From: Gemmataceae bacterium
Lineage (GTDB): Bacteria; Planctomycetota; Planctomycetia; Gemmatales; Gemmataceae
Reading direction: 5' to 3'
Assembly: GCA_022842245.1 (NCBI GenBank)
Contig: JALHPZ010000010.1
Location: 62,001 to 126,000, forward strand
Length of the DNA: 64,000 nucleotides
Shown piece by piece: positions 52,315-61,500 of this stretch (positions are counted from its first letter, which is position 1; the number at the start of each line of letters is the position of its first letter). Position numbers and translations under genes: made by a program. The notes below the pieces were generated by a model that saw only the letters and a program-made list of their open reading frames with translations, had not been told where the DNA came from and did no database searches.

Positions 52315-53630
52315 GCCAGCACCTCGGCGACGGGCACGGCGGCCTGATCGACGATGCGGATCGGGCGGTTGACGTTCGACATGTTCTGCTTCGTGAAGTC
52401 GATGCCGAGCGCCTTGCACAGCGTGGCGAGCAGGTCGGGCACGGTCGTAGGGCGTTCCTCCACCTTGGTTCCGCCGGCGTTTGTCTTGCCGACGGCTTGC
52501 CCGCCTTGGATTCCGCCGCCGGCGAGCACGGCGGACCAGGCATCCGGGAAGTGATCGCGGCCGCGCTGGGCGTTGATCTTCGGCGTGCGGCCAAACTCGC
52601 CCATCCAGACGACGGTGGTGGTATCCAGCAAGCCGCGGTCCTTCAGATCGCCCATCAGGGCGGACCACGCCGGGTCGAGTACGGCACAGAGGTTCTTGAC
52701 GGCGTCGAAATTCTGCTGGTGCGTGTCCCAACCGTCGAGGGTGACTTCGACGAACGGCACGCCGCGCTCGACGAGCCGGCGGGCGAGGAGGCAGCCCTGG
52801 CCGAAGAGGTTGCGGCCGTACTGGTCGCGGAGTTCCTTCTTCTCATCGCCGAGGTCGAAGGCCTTGGCGGTCTCAGGCTTCATGAGACGCACGGCGGCTT
52901 CGTAGGCGTTCTTGTGGCTCTCGGTGGCAATGCCGGGGCGCTCGCCGACGAAGCCGGCTTCGAGGTCGTTGAGCAGGTCCAGGCGCTTTCCGGCCTGGTC
53001 GCCGGCGACTCCGGAATACCGGCCGAGGTTCTGCACCTTCAGCATCGCGTCGGCGTTGTCGGGGCCGTTGCCGGCGCCGACGCGGGCGGCCTGCCCGTCC
53101 GCCACGATCAGCGGCGAAAATTGCGGGCCAAGAAAGCCGGGCCCGAAGGCGTTCTGCGCAAGGAATCGCTGCGGAGCGATGCTGACGAACGGCGGCAGGT
53201 CCACGCCCTCGCGCCGAAGTTCCTTCGCCACGAGCGCACCGAGGGCCGGGAAGTCGATCGCGCCCTGTGGCAGCGTACCCGTGCGCAGCAGGTACGTCGC
53301 GCGGCCGTGGTCGCCCTCCTTTGTGGACATGCCGCGTAGCACGGCGACCAACTTCGCGTGCTCGGCGAGTTTCGGCAGGTGCTCGCCGAACTTCAGGCCC
53401 GGCGCGGCGGTGGCGATCTCCTTATAGGGTCCGCCGTTCGCATGGCCGGGCTTCAGGTCGAACAGGTCGATCGTGGCCGGTCCGCCGGACATCCAGAGGA
53501 GGATGCAGGATCGCTTGGGTTTTTGAGTCGCGGCCGCGCAAGCCAGTGGCGCGAGCCAACCCGACACGGAGGCGGCAGTCGCGAACCGGATCGCGGCGCG
53601 GCGCGAGAACAGTGAATCGATGCGGGACAA
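52311..53630 (-). CDS. DUF1501 family protein
   Basis: A 439-residue protein starting at a TTG (53630) preceded by GGAGGG. A twin-arginine-like leader (SRRAAIRFATAASVSGW) indicates export. Core motifs are ILLWMSGGPATIDLFDLKPG, ARRLVERGVPFVEVTLDGWD, VVWMGEFGRTPKINAQRGRD and ATLCKALGIDFTK. It follows a DUF1549/DUF1553 gene by 14 bp, the usual planctomycete pair, and overlaps the EF-hand gene. The activity is not known; the fold resembles alkaline phosphatase and sulfatases. Compared with the copy at 33688 it has a more regular genetic context. Confidence 0.9.
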   Translation of the reverse strand: MSRIDSLFSRRAAIRFATAASVSGWLAPLACAAATQKPKRSCILLWMSGGPATIDLFDLKPGHANGGPYKEIATAAPGLKFGEHLPKLAEHAKLVAVLRGMSTKEGDHGRATYLLRTGTLPQGAIDFPALGALVAKELRREGVDLPPFVSIAPQRFLAQNAFGPGFLGPQFSPLIVADGQAARVGAGNGPDNADAMLKVQNLGRYSGVAGDQAGKRLDLLNDLEAGFVGERPGIATESHKNAYEAAVRLMKPETAKAFDLGDEKKELRDQYGRNLFGQGCLLARRLVERGVPFVEVTLDGWDTHQQNFDAVKNLCAVLDPAWSALMGDLKDRGLLDTTTVVWMGEFGRTPKINAQRGRDHFPDAWSAVLAGGGIQGGQAVGKTNAGGTKVEERPTTVPDLLATLCKALGIDFTKQNMSNVNRPIRIVDQAAVPVAEVLA

Positions 53631-53644
53631 GGTACTCCCTCCGG

Positions 53645-55180
53645 TCAGTGGTTCGTGCGGAATTCGACGCCGTTGAGCAGCGCCCAGAACACGTCGGAAT
53701 AACGTTCGGCTTTGCCGTCGGTCACGTGCTTCATGACGCGATCCCGTTCGACGGGCTTGGGCACGCGGCCGAGAATCGTCAGGTAAATCGAGTCGATCCG
53801 CTCCGTCGGGGTCAGGCCCGGCAATTCAAGGATGGCGGCGAGCGTGCGGCCCGCCTTCGCGTCCGCAGCCTGCCCGACGAGACCGCCGTTCATCAGTGCC
53901 AACGCTTGAATAATCGTCGTCTGCGTTTCGGTCGGCTTGCCCATCCGGTTAAAGGTCTCGACAAACTGGCGCTTGGGTGAACCATTGGCGAGATAATTGC
54001 CGCCGGGGCCTTCGAGCGGCGTGCCCGCGACGACGGAGAGGCTGTCGAAAAGTTGTTCCGGCGTCAGGCCCTGCACCGGGAACGCGGCGAAGAGGCGGAC
54101 GTTCCGCTGACTTGGATGCGCGATCGCACTCGAGCGGCTGAAGGTCTCGCTTAGGCAGATGGCGCGGAGGAGGTACTTGACATCGTAGCCGGAGTCGGCG
54201 AATGCCGCGGCGAGTGCGGCGAGAAGTTCCGGATGGCTCGGCGGGTTCTGCTCGTGGAAGTCGTCCACGGGATCGACGATGCCGGCACCAAAGAGATGGC
54301 CCCAAAACCGGTTGACCGCGGCCTTCGCGAAGAACGGATTGTCCTTCTCGACGATCCAGTTTGCGAGCGTGACGCGCGGACTCTTGCGGAACTGCCAGGA
54401 CGGTTCCTTGTCGTCGAGGAACGTGGCGGGTACGGTGCGATCCGTGTTCGGGATGCCCATCTCGCGGCGGTTGGGCAGTTCGCGCAATCCGCCGTCCTGC
54501 CGCGTGACGCCGCCGAAGAACGCGGCGAGGCCCCAGAACTGCTCGCGGCTCCACTTGGCGAACGGATGGTTGTGGCACTGGGCGCATTCGAGTTGCACGC
54601 CGAGGAATAGTCGCGAGGTGGCAGCGGCGAGGTTCTCGGGTTTGCCCTCCTTCGCGTTGTAGAAGGCGACGGGCGTGCCGGTGGGTCCGTCGTCGGCCGT
54701 CGCGCGGGGGTTGGCCGGACGCGCGTCGAGCGGGAAGGTGATGAGTTCCTGTGCGAATTTGTCGTAGGGCTGGTTCGTCTGCACGCGGTGCCGGAGCCAG
54801 GCTTCGAAGCCCGGCACCGCGCCCGCGACATCCGGATTCGCAATGGCCTCGGGCAGCAGCCAGCCACGCATCACCGTCGTCAGGTGGTTCGCGTAGGCGG
54901 CAGACGCCATCAACCGGTCCAGTGCCTTGGCCCGCTTATCCGGGTCGTCGGATTCGAGGAACTGTCGGACTTCGGACGCAGTCGGAATGCGTCCGCCAAG
55001 CGCGAGGTGGATCCGGCGGAAATAAGTGGCATCGTCGGCACGGGACGCGGGAGGTACTTTCTCGTCGGCGAGTTTCTTCGCGATAAGACGGTCGATAGTG
55101 GACGCGAGGTCCGCGGCCGGATCGCCGGCGCGGGCGAGCGCCGGCAGCACGAGGAGCAACGTGAGCGCGAGGCGGGTCAT
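53645..55180 (-). CDS. DUF1549/DUF1553 cytochrome-like protein
   Basis: A 511-residue exported protein (signal peptide 1-19, ending ARA). The DUF1549 (PSCyt2) part starts about 26, IDRLIAKKLADEKVPPASRA, with LGGRIPTASEVRQFL. The putative haem motif CAQCHNHPFAKW (CxxCH) stands near residue 200. The DUF1553 (PSD1) part has NRFWGHLFGAGIVDPVDDFH, PSHPELLAALAAAFADSGYD and the ending ERYSDVFWALLNGVEFRTNH. It lacks the N-terminal PSCyt1 cytochrome domain of the larger protein at 58716. The ATG overlaps the stop of the BlaR-WD40 gene (ATGA). Proteins of this sort may take part in redox reactions on complex substrates; not shown. Confidence 0.92.
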   Translation of the reverse strand: MTRLALTLLLVLPALARAGDPAADLASTIDRLIAKKLADEKVPPASRADDATYFRRIHLALGGRIPTASEVRQFLESDDPDKRAKALDRLMASAAYANHLTTVMRGWLLPEAIANPDVAGAVPGFEAWLRHRVQTNQPYDKFAQELITFPLDARPANPRATADDGPTGTPVAFYNAKEGKPENLAAATSRLFLGVQLECAQCHNHPFAKWSREQFWGLAAFFGGVTRQDGGLRELPNRREMGIPNTDRTVPATFLDDKEPSWQFRKSPRVTLANWIVEKDNPFFAKAAVNRFWGHLFGAGIVDPVDDFHEQNPPSHPELLAALAAAFADSGYDVKYLLRAICLSETFSRSSAIAHPSQRNVRLFAAFPVQGLTPEQLFDSLSVVAGTPLEGPGGNYLANGSPKRQFVETFNRMGKPTETQTTIIQALALMNGGLVGQAADAKAGRTLAAILELPGLTPTERIDSIYLTILGRVPKPVERDRVMKHVTDGKAERYSDVFWALLNGVEFRTNH

Positions 55181-58128
55181 GGTCGATTCTCCCCCGGCCA
55201 ATCCCAGAATTTCGCCAGACGGTCTCCGGCCGAAACGACTTCGTCCCCGGCGAGCGATTGCAGGCCTTGCACGTCTTCAAGGTGCGCGTGGATCGATCGC
55301 AATTTTTGACCGGCGGCCGCGTCCCATTCGACGAGGAATCCGTCGTGCCCTGCCGTGAGCAGAGTTGCGCCGTCGCGGTGGAACGCGAGCGCCGCAATCG
55401 GCCCATCGGCGATCAGCGGTCTCGGCCATTCCACGAGCGACCGCGATCCGACGTTCCAGATCGCGAGTTCGTACGCGCCGGCTCGTTCCGCGTCGTCGCG
55501 GTGCTTCAACACGATCGCGGCGCGCTCACCCAACCGCGTGAACGCGATGCGGACGATACCCGCTTCGTCGGACAGATCGGCACGGAATTCCTCTTTGCCG
55601 GTCGCGCAGTCGAAGGCGATCAGGTCGCCGGACGGCGTACCGACGAAGAGGCGGCGCTCGTCCGGTGAGAAGGCGACGGCGGTGAATTCGCCGAGGCGTG
55701 GGGCAAAGCGTTTCGCGACGCGGCCGGTCTCCACGTCCCACACCAACGCGCCGGCGATCTTCGGCCCGACGACGGCGAGGTGCCGCGCGTCCGGCGATAG
55801 CGCGATGCGTACGTCGGCGGTCGGCAGCGCGAGGTGCCGGACTTCGCGTCCGCCCGCCAGTTCCCAGATGCGCACGTGTTCGTCTCGCCCAACCGTGAGC
55901 AGTCGCTGGTTTCCGACGAACGCCATCGCGTTGGTGCCGCCGACGTGCGCGGCGATGCGCCGGGGGTCGCGCGGATCGGCGACGCTCCAGATGCGAACGG
56001 ATCCGTCGGCTGCGCCGGTGGCAACCCAGAGTCCGTCGGGCGAGGTGGCCATGCAGGTGACAGGTTGGGCGTGGTCGAGGGACTTGCGGCGCGGCGTTTC
56101 GGGCAAGCCGGCGCTCGGCCAGGCAAAGATAGCGCCGTCGTGCGAGACGCTCACGAGCGATTGCCCGCTCGGCGCGGGCAGGAGTGCGACGACGGCATCG
56201 ACGTGGACCGGTTTAGCGGGGCCAACGGGACCGCGGAGGGTCGCCGTGCGGGGGCGGATATTCGCGATCCGGCCATCGAGCATGCCGGCCAGCAAGACCG
56301 AACCGCCGGGCGAGAATTGCAGCGCCGTGACAGTCTCCGCCAGAGGGATTGGTTGCGAGAACGCGCCGTCGGCAATGGAGCAGATTCGAACGGCGCGATC
56401 GTCGCCGCCGGCGGCGACACGCGTGCCGTCGGGATCGATGGCGATCGCGCGGATCGCGCCGCGGAACGCCGCGATGCTCCGCGTCAGGTTTCCAGTGTCG
56501 GCGTCCCATATGGCGAGCCGGCCATCGCCCCCGGCGGAGACCAACTGCCGGCCTCCGGTCGCAAACCCGATCGCCCGCACGGTGGCGTCGTGGCCGGCCA
56601 GCGCCCGCACGAACTCGCCGCGCGGGACATTCCACAGGCGGATTTGCCGGTCATACCCGGCCGAGGCGAGCATTGCGCCGTCGGGCGAGAACGCCAAGCT
56701 GAGTATCCAATTCGTGTGGCCGTCGAAGGTGCGATGGACCGATCCGTCGGACGCCGACCAGACGCGCACGACCGCGTCATTGCCGGCGGAGGCGACGAAG
56801 CGTCCGTCCGGCGAGAAAGCCACGGCGTTCACGGTCGCCGCGTGGTCCCGATAGCGGTAGGCAATGCGGTGTTCACGCAGGTCCCATACGATCACTTCCG
56901 CATTGTTGGCAAAAGCGATGCGCGAGCCGTCGGGGGACAGTGCGGCGGACGAAAAGCGTCCGGCAGCGTCCGGCAGCGCGAGCCGGATCGGCGTGGGGAG
57001 ATACTGCACCGGTTCGCGAAACGCGGGGTCACGAAGGGCGGCGTTCGCCGGAATCGCGGTCGAGGCTTCCCCCGGGATCGAGTCCGCCGTCGCGCGGGCC
57101 AGTCTTGGTGCGATGGCGATCAGCACGACCGCGAGGCCGAACAATAGGATCCGAACGGGTCGCGACAGCAACCGCGGCGGAGAGCCGTCCAATATTCGCG
57201 ACAGACGCCGGCGCAGCGAAGACGCATCGCCCATCGGGCTGGCCAAGCGAGGCATCGGCCGCGAACCGGCGAGGAAGTCGATCGTGTCGAGGATCGCCGA
57301 CGCGTAAACCCCCTTCTCCTCCGGAAAGTTCGCGACCACCACGGCGTCGCAGCAATCCTCCTCGAGCCGGCGCAACTCGCGACGGGCGATCCACGCCAAA
57401 GGCAGCCACCAAAACGCGGCACCGGCGAGCAACTCGAACCAGCGCACCTGATGGTCCCTCCGCCAGATATGCGCCAGTTCATGAGCGATCACAGTGGCCC
57501 GCTGGTTCGGCGTGAGCCGGTCCCGCAGGTTTTGCGGGAAGTACAGCGTCGTGCGGCCGAACGACCAGACGAACGGCGCCACTTCGCCCGGCAGGAGTTT
57601 GACCTGCGGTACGGGAATGTTCATTCGTTCGGCGATGGCAGCGACTTCGCGGATGAACTCTTCCGGTGCCGATATGGCAAATCGCAGGTAACGATGGAAT
57701 CGTCGGATGTGCAGGAGTGTCAGACCGAGCCAGGTTGCGGCGCCGGCGAGCCAGATCGCTCTCAACGTCGTCGGCCAGGAAACTGCGGTTCGCGGCGATT
57801 GCGTGGCGGTGATTTTCGGGATCGGTTCGACGGCCACAGGCAACGATGCGATCGGCGCGGGCGCGGGGGCGATTTCCGGAATCCGCGATGCGATCGCCTG
57901 CGCGAGGGTCGGTTCCGGAGTCGTTACGGTTACGGCCGACTCGGCGGGGAGGACGCGAATCGGCAGCGCGAACAGCGGCGGCGTCGCCAGTTTCACGAGC
58001 ACGAGTAGCCAGAGTGCGTGCGACAGGGCCGGCCGACCCGCCCATCGGCCGCAGGCAAACGCCGCCGCCGCGATCGCCGTTGCGACGAAAATGTTGCTGG
58101 TCAGGGAATCAAACAGCACGGCGGACAT
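55177..58128 (-). CDS. BlaR1-type M56 metalloprotease fused to a WD40 propeller
   Basis: A 983-residue membrane protein. Four hydrophobic segments occur within the first 360 residues, e.g. FVATAIAAAAFACGRWAG and LLFGLAVVLIAIAPRL. The M56 zinc protease site is His216-Glu-Leu-Ala-His220 in VIAHELAHIWRRDHQ, with EEDCCDAV further on supplying the third ligand. BlaR1 and MecR1 have a penicillin-binding sensor domain after this region. Here the rest (about 390-975) is a WD40 propeller, with repeats such as VNAVAFSPDGRFVASAGNDA, ILSLAFSPDGAMLASAGYD and VTCMATSPDGLWVATGAAD. The ligand is therefore a protein or other large partner rather than a beta-lactam (inference). ATG at 58128 has GGAGG 5 nt before it. 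It follows blaI by 22 bp. Confidence 0.92.
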   Translation of the reverse strand: MSAVLFDSLTSNIFVATAIAAAAFACGRWAGRPALSHALWLLVLVKLATPPLFALPIRVLPAESAVTVTTPEPTLAQAIASRIPEIAPAPAPIASLPVAVEPIPKITATQSPRTAVSWPTTLRAIWLAGAATWLGLTLLHIRRFHRYLRFAISAPEEFIREVAAIAERMNIPVPQVKLLPGEVAPFVWSFGRTTLYFPQNLRDRLTPNQRATVIAHELAHIWRRDHQVRWFELLAGAAFWWLPLAWIARRELRRLEEDCCDAVVVANFPEEKGVYASAILDTIDFLAGSRPMPRLASPMGDASSLRRRLSRILDGSPPRLLSRPVRILLFGLAVVLIAIAPRLARATADSIPGEASTAIPANAALRDPAFREPVQYLPTPIRLALPDAAGRFSSAALSPDGSRIAFANNAEVIVWDLREHRIAYRYRDHAATVNAVAFSPDGRFVASAGNDAVVRVWSASDGSVHRTFDGHTNWILSLAFSPDGAMLASAGYDRQIRLWNVPRGEFVRALAGHDATVRAIGFATGGRQLVSAGGDGRLAIWDADTGNLTRSIAAFRGAIRAIAIDPDGTRVAAGGDDRAVRICSIADGAFSQPIPLAETVTALQFSPGGSVLLAGMLDGRIANIRPRTATLRGPVGPAKPVHVDAVVALLPAPSGQSLVSVSHDGAIFAWPSAGLPETPRRKSLDHAQPVTCMATSPDGLWVATGAADGSVRIWSVADPRDPRRIAAHVGGTNAMAFVGNQRLLTVGRDEHVRIWELAGGREVRHLALPTADVRIALSPDARHLAVVGPKIAGALVWDVETGRVAKRFAPRLGEFTAVAFSPDERRLFVGTPSGDLIAFDCATGKEEFRADLSDEAGIVRIAFTRLGERAAIVLKHRDDAERAGAYELAIWNVGSRSLVEWPRPLIADGPIAALAFHRDGATLLTAGHDGFLVEWDAAAGQKLRSIHAHLEDVQGLQSLAGDEVVSAGDRLAKFWDWPGENRP

Positions 58129-58150
58129 CACGGCCTCCGGCGGTCCCGAG

Positions 58151-58537
58151 TCATTTCGGCAGCGAGGCGTTCAACAGAATGCGCAGTTCCTTCCGGTCGT
58201 CTTCGCTCAACGTCTCCGTCTTCAGAAGATGCGTCAGCACCGGGGCGATCGAACCGCCACACAGTCGCTCGGCCACAGCCCGCAACTGGCCGCCCACGAA
58301 CGCCTCGCGGTTGATCCCCGCCGCGAAGACGTGCGTCATCGATGACCGGTTCCTTGCCACGCACCCTTTCGATTCCAATCGCTCCAGCAACTTCTGCACG
58401 GTCGCATAGTGGCTTGTGCCGCCCTTCGGGTACAGGTGGTCGGTCAACTGGCGAATCGTCGACGGGCCGTTCTCCCAGAGCGCTTGCAGCACTCCGAGTT
58501 CGGCGTCCGTCACGTCGGGATGATCGCGCTCGGCCAT
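58151..58537 (-). CDS. BlaI/MecI/CopY-family transcriptional repressor
   Basis: A 128-residue regulator. The winged helix covers about residues 8-72: VTDAELGVLQALWENGPSTI, then LYPKGGTSHYATVQKLLERL and VARNRSSMTHVFAAG. The C-terminal dimerisation helices carry the site that in BlaI is cut after the sensor signals; the region around KTETLSEDDRKELRILLNAS is similar. It is the first gene of an operon with the M56-WD40 sensor, which probably triggers its cleavage. A palindrome in its own promoter (58579-58591) is a candidate operator for autoregulation. Start at the ATG at 58537. Confidence 0.93.
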   Translation of the reverse strand: MAERDHPDVTDAELGVLQALWENGPSTIRQLTDHLYPKGGTSHYATVQKLLERLESKGCVARNRSSMTHVFAAGINREAFVGGQLRAVAERLCGGSIAPVLTHLLKTETLSEDDRKELRILLNASLPK

Positions 58538-58572
58538 GGGAATCGTCCGTTCCGTAACACTGAATGACCCTC

Positions 58573-58601
58573 AAGGTAAGACAAATTGTCTGAACTTGCA
58601 A
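58573..58601 (-). promoter_or_regulatory. Promoter of the blaI operon with embedded operator palindrome
   Basis: On the minus strand, TTGCAA (58596-58601), a 17-bp spacer and TACCTT (58573-58578) form a sigma-70-like promoter 36 bp upstream of the blaI start. The spacer contains the perfect palindrome agacaa-a-ttgtct (58579-58591), immediately next to the -10 element. A repressor bound there would block polymerase, as BlaI-type repressors do. The -10 match is weak. Confidence 0.6.
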
Positions 58602-58715
58602 CAGCGATTTTCCCGCTGCTCCGTTTTTCCGACAAATCCCGATTGCAGCCAATCCGGTGGACGTTTTTGATAAACTCAACATTCCCGCCATAAAAGACGA
58701 CGTTCCGGGTGCGGC

Positions 58716-61433
58716 ATGTCGCGAATTCCGGTTTGGTTCGCCCCCCTGTTCTTACTGGTTGTTCCGGCCTCGGCCGCGCCCCCGGACTTCACTCGGGACG
58801 TGGCACCGGTCCTGGCGACCTGTCTGAAATGCCACTCGACCGCAACCGCGAAAGGTGAACTCGATCTGACCTCGCGGAAGTCCTCGCTCGATGGCGGCGC
58901 GTCCGGGCCGGCGATCGCGCCCGGCAAGCCGGAGGATAGCCCACTTTGGAAGCGCGTTGTAGCCGACGAAATGCCTCCAAAGAAGCCTCTCGACGCCAAG
59001 CAGAAGGAAATCCTCAAGAGCTGGATCGCATCCGGAGCAACGTGGGATCGCGACCTGACCGTTCCAACGGAACTGGCGGCGGATCGTTGGTGGTCGTTGA
59101 AGCCCGTCCCGCCGAAAGGTCCAGGGCCGAAGTCGATCGACGAATTCATCGACGCGAAACTGACTACGGTGGGGCTGACGCGATCCCTCGAAGCCGACCG
59201 CCGCACGCTGCTCCGCCGTCTGAAATTCGACCTGCTCGGCCTGCCGCCGACCTACGAGGAAGTCGAAGCGTTCGCGAACGATCCCACAGCGAACGCCTAC
59301 GAGCGCCGTGTCGAAGACTACCTCGCGTCCCCGCACTACGGTGAACGCTGGGCTCGGCACTGGCTCGATGCCGTCCGCTTCGCCGAAAGCAATGGCTTTG
59401 AAACCAACCAGCCTCGACCAAACGCCTGGCCCTACCGCGATTGGGTGATCGCGAGCCTGAACGCGGACTTGCCGTACGATCGGTTCGTCCGGGCGCAACT
59501 CGTCGGCGATCGCACCGGCGAAGACGCAGCCACGGGCTTCCTCGTCGCCGGCCCGTGGGACCAGGTGAAAAGCCCCGATCCCGTATTGACCGCGCAACAG
59601 CGTGCCGACGAGCTTCACGACATCGTCGGCACTGTCGGTTCGACCTTTCTCGGGCTGACGGTCGGCTGTTCCCGCTGCCATGCCCATAAGTTCGACCCGA
59701 TTTCCCAAGTCGATTACTACCGGCTAAAGGCAGTCTTCGCCGGTGTCCGCCATGGCGAGCGGGACTGGCGTACGCCGGAATCGGAAGCGAACGCCCGCCG
59801 GATCGAGGACCTGCGTCGTGCGATGTCGGATTTGCAAGCGCAACTGGAGATCCTCGAGCCAATCGCCGATCCCGGTGCGTTCACCGCACGGCGGGCGCCC
59901 GTGAATGCGCGACGAAACCTTGAACGGTTCACACCTGTGACGGCGAAGTTCCTGCGCTTCATCGTGTTCGCCACCAATCAGGCGGAACCCTGCCTGGACG
60001 AGATCGAAGCATGGTCGGCCGAACCGACTCCGCGCAACTTCGCGCTCGCGTCGGCCGGCGCCACCGTGCGTTCCGCCGGCGACTACCCGCCCTCCGAGAA
60101 GCACAAGCTCGAACATGTCATCGACGGCCGATACGGCAATTCGCGGAGTTGGATCGCACGCGATGTCGGCCGCGGTCGCGTCGAGATCGCCTTCGCGAAA
60201 CCAGTCGCGATCGATCGAGTCGTCTGGGGCCGCGACCGCGAGGGCCAGTTCACGGATCGACTCGCCACGCGCTACCGGATCGACGTGTCGCTCGACGGAC
60301 GCGACTGGACCGTCGTCGCCTCGTCGGACGACCGGTTGGAGGCGACCAAGGATGCACCCGCGATGCCGCCCGGCCTGACCGCGATCGAGAAGCGAAGTTG
60401 GCGCATGGCGGCGTCTCGCATCGCGACCCTCAAGTCGACGATCGCCGAACTGTCGCGTGCAAATCGAGTCTACGCCGGCACCTTCGGCACGCCCGATCCG
60501 ACCTTCCGGCTGCATCGCGGCGATCCGATGGCACCGCGAGAAGCCGTCGGCCCGGGCACGCTCGATTCCATCGAACCGAAACTCGCGATCCCCGCCACGG
60601 CTTCGGAAGCCGAACGTCGCGCGGCACTCGCGGATTGGATCGTCGATCGGCGCAACCCGCTCACCGCGCGCGTCCTCGTCAACCGGCTGTGGCAGGGGCA
60701 CTTCGGCGTCGGTCTCGTCGACACGCCCAGCGATTTCGGCCGCAACGGCGGCGTACCGAGCCACCCCGAACTGCTGGACTGGCTCGCCCGCGAATTCGTC
60801 GACAACGGATGGTCGCAAAAGCACATTCACCGGTTGATCGTGCTGTCGAAGTCCTATCGACAGTCGTCCCGCGCGACCGATGCGGGCCGCGCGAAGGACG
60901 CCCAGACGCGGCTTCTCTGGCGCTACCCGCCGCGCCGGCTCGAAGCCGAGGCCGTGCGCGACGCGATCCTCGCCGTATCCGGCAAGCTGGACCTGCGGGC
61001 CGGCGGGCCGGGGTTCGACCTCTTTGAGCCGAACGGCAACTATGTGAAGGTCTACACGGCCAAACAGTCGTTCGGCCCGGAGGACTTCCGACGGATGGTC
61101 TACTGGGCGAAGCCCCGCATGCAGCTCGATGGCACCTTCGGCGTGTTCGACTGCCCCGACGGCGGCCAGATTGCTCCGAAGCGGAACCGCTCGACCACAC
61201 CCCTGCAATCCTTGAACTTGATGAACGGACCGTTTCTCCTGCAACAAGCCGGCTTCCTTGCCGATCGCGCGCGGACCGACGCGGACCCGACGCGCCAACT
61301 CTTCCGCCTGGCGTTCCAACGCGATCCGACGACCGCCGAACGCACCGCTGCCGACGTGCTTGTGCGCGACCACGGCCTCGCCGCTCTCGCCCGCGCACTG
61401 CTCAACGCGAACGAATTCCTCCACCTCGATTGA
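58716..61433 (+). CDS. PSCyt1/DUF1549/DUF1553 cytochrome-like protein
   Basis: A 905-residue exported protein (signal peptide 1-20, ending SASA). Domain order: PSCyt1 cytochrome-like domain (about 22-120) with CLKCHST and Met in ADEMPPKKPLDAKQ; DUF1549 (about 140-345) with LKFDLLGLPPTYEEV, then HYGERWARHWLDAVRFAESN and CSRCHAHKFDPISQVDYYRL; a middle section (about 405-540) with a discoidin-like F5/8 beta-sandwich, LEHVIDGRYGNSRSWI and VRIDVSLDGRDWTVV-like strands; and DUF1553 (about 620-890) with VNRLWQGHFGVGLVDTPSDF and RNRSTTPLQSLNLMNG. Two CxxCH motifs imply covalent haem. A partner DUF1501 gene is not adjacent. It is divergent from the blaI operon. Confidence 0.93.
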   Translation: MSRIPVWFAPLFLLVVPASAAPPDFTRDVAPVLATCLKCHSTATAKGELDLTSRKSSLDGGASGPAIAPGKPEDSPLWKRVVADEMPPKKPLDAKQKEILKSWIASGATWDRDLTVPTELAADRWWSLKPVPPKGPGPKSIDEFIDAKLTTVGLTRSLEADRRTLLRRLKFDLLGLPPTYEEVEAFANDPTANAYERRVEDYLASPHYGERWARHWLDAVRFAESNGFETNQPRPNAWPYRDWVIASLNADLPYDRFVRAQLVGDRTGEDAATGFLVAGPWDQVKSPDPVLTAQQRADELHDIVGTVGSTFLGLTVGCSRCHAHKFDPISQVDYYRLKAVFAGVRHGERDWRTPESEANARRIEDLRRAMSDLQAQLEILEPIADPGAFTARRAPVNARRNLERFTPVTAKFLRFIVFATNQAEPCLDEIEAWSAEPTPRNFALASAGATVRSAGDYPPSEKHKLEHVIDGRYGNSRSWIARDVGRGRVEIAFAKPVAIDRVVWGRDREGQFTDRLATRYRIDVSLDGRDWTVVASSDDRLEATKDAPAMPPGLTAIEKRSWRMAASRIATLKSTIAELSRANRVYAGTFGTPDPTFRLHRGDPMAPREAVGPGTLDSIEPKLAIPATASEAERRAALADWIVDRRNPLTARVLVNRLWQGHFGVGLVDTPSDFGRNGGVPSHPELLDWLAREFVDNGWSQKHIHRLIVLSKSYRQSSRATDAGRAKDAQTRLLWRYPPRRLEAEAVRDAILAVSGKLDLRAGGPGFDLFEPNGNYVKVYTAKQSFGPEDFRRMVYWAKPRMQLDGTFGVFDCPDGGQIAPKRNRSTTPLQSLNLMNGPFLLQQAGFLADRARTDADPTRQLFRLAFQRDPTTAERTAADVLVRDHGLAALARALLNANEFLHLD

Positions 61434-61500
61434 GCTGTTTCCGCGTGCGTATCAATGCACGATCGCATATCATCGAAGCACCATTTCCCGGAGACTCTCC

